From an uncultured Clostridia bacterium (lineage in GTDB: Bacteria; Bacillota; Clostridia; TANB77; CAG-508): a stretch of DNA of 6,902 nucleotides. The DNA is taken from positions 1 through 6,902 of the forward strand of contig CANRBO010000070.1 in NCBI GenBank assembly GCA_947628885.1. Direction: 5' to 3'. The translations under genes were made by a program, and so were the position numbers. The notes under the pieces were generated by a model, which made no database searches, was not told where the DNA came from, and saw nothing but the letters and a program-made list of their open reading frames with translations. The number at the start of each line of letters is the position of its first letter. Position 1 is the first letter of the stretch. Below, in pieces: positions 6,342 to 6,902 of the stretch.

Positions 6342-6902
6342 ATGAAAAGTGAAAATGTAGAAAAAGATAGTAGGCTCTATAATAAAAATTTTTTGCAGTC
6401 AGTAAGTAATGCAGTAAATGGAATATTATATTGTGCCACGACGCAAACTAATATTACAAAGCAGTTAATATTGGGTACAATAGTCATGATATTAAGTTTA
6501 TTTTACAATTTCACAACAGCGGAATTTTTATGCTTAACATTTGCAGTATTTTTTGTAATTTTTGCAGAATTCATAAACACAGCAATAGAAACAATAGTTG
6601 ACCTTTATGTAGATACATATCATCCAAAAGCAAAAATAGCAAAAGACGTAGGTGCTGGTGCGGTAGTGCTAACAGCTATAAATGCAATAATTGTAGCATA
6701 TTTTTTGTTCTTCAGAGAAACAGAAATATTTACTATTACAGATTCGCTATTTAACCATGTAGTATCATCACCAAGTCATTTGGCATTTGTAGCAATAATA
6801 TTAACTGTAATTGCAATTCTAGCAATGAAAGGGGCTTTCAAAAAAAGAGAGATTTCAAGGGGAGTAAAAGATGACACATTTTTACCAAGTGGGCAATCGG
6901 CT
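6342..6902 (+). CDS. dgkA: Diacylglycerol/undecaprenol kinase with C-terminal extension (partial at window end)
   Basis: The frame runs open from ATG 6342 to the window end (187 codons). AAGGAG at 6324-6329 lies 12 nt upstream. Residues 14-125 form a DgkA-type integral membrane kinase: three hydrophobic helices (about 41-57, 62-78, 103-124) and the signature AEFINTAIETIVDL (75-88) with Glu76, Asn79, Glu83 and Asp87, then HPKAKIAKDVGAGAV (94-108). In Gram-positive bacteria this family mostly phosphorylates undecaprenol, recycling the lipid carrier of cell wall synthesis. The protein does not end at about 125 residues as single-domain members do. A fourth hydrophobic helix (about 147-162) leads to DDTFLPSGQSA at the edge, which resembles the PSGH motif of PAP2 phosphatases with Gln in place of His. 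A kinase-PAP2-like fusion is likely but the rest lies outside the window. Confidence 0.85.
   Translation, partial: MKSENVEKDSRLYNKNFLQSVSNAVNGILYCATTQTNITKQLILGTIVMILSLFYNFTTAEFLCLTFAVFFVIFAEFINTAIETIVDLYVDTYHPKAKIAKDVGAGAVVLTAINAIIVAYFLFFRETEIFTITDSLFNHVVSSPSHLAFVAIILTVIAILAMKGAFKKREISRGVKDDTFLPSGQSA

Overview
The window comes from a very A+T-rich, spore-forming Firmicute, most likely a clostridium and probably a gut lineage. Two sporulation genes (yqfC, yqfD), a PdaA-type cortex deacetylase and strong AAGGAG-type ribosome binding sites support this. TGA is used as a normal stop, for example at the ends of pdaA and yqfD, so this is not a code-4 mollicute. All main genes lie on the + strand.

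Left part (1-1977), accessory. The 3' end of an unknown gene is followed by a near-consensus promoter (TTGACA, 18 nt, TAAAAT). Next comes a small unknown gene whose start carries a (AG)15 microsatellite. A G+C-richer stretch (446-566) then folds on paper into several adjacent helices and looks like a structured RNA of a class I do not recognise. It is followed by a prepilin-like N-terminus (641-841) and a 357-codon frame (855-1928). These two look like the halves of one pilin-like surface protein separated by a single-frame break near 833. The C-terminal end of the second half ends in WLASPS...GLRPLVCL. Over about 110 bp its DNA changes abruptly, from 46% A to 20% A, and is full of NNY codons. 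That is the signature expected of the variable region of a diversity-generating retroelement (DGR) in a C-type-lectin-like display domain. No reverse transcriptase or template repeat lies in the window. A clean intrinsic terminator (1947-1977) closes this unit.

Right part (2088-6902), conserved core. It reads pdaA, yqfC, yqfD, an unrecognised 415-residue helical protein, ybeY, and a diacylglycerol/undecaprenol kinase-like gene cut by the window end. Spacing is tight: yqfD and the unknown gene are 13 nt apart, and the unknown gene overlaps ybeY by 17 nt. In Bacillus and many clostridia phoH (and often an HD-domain gene) lies between yqfD and ybeY. Here the unknown protein occupies that slot. 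The cluster joins spore cortex and envelope functions (PdaA, YqfC/YqfD) with 16S rRNA maturation (YbeY) and lipid-carrier recycling (DgkA).

The most interesting items are the inferred DGR variable region in a pilin-like protein, the frame break that splits that protein, the unclassified structured element upstream of it, the dinucleotide repeat in the small upstream gene, and the unknown gene replacing phoH. I saw no tRNA, rRNA, CRISPR array or transposase.
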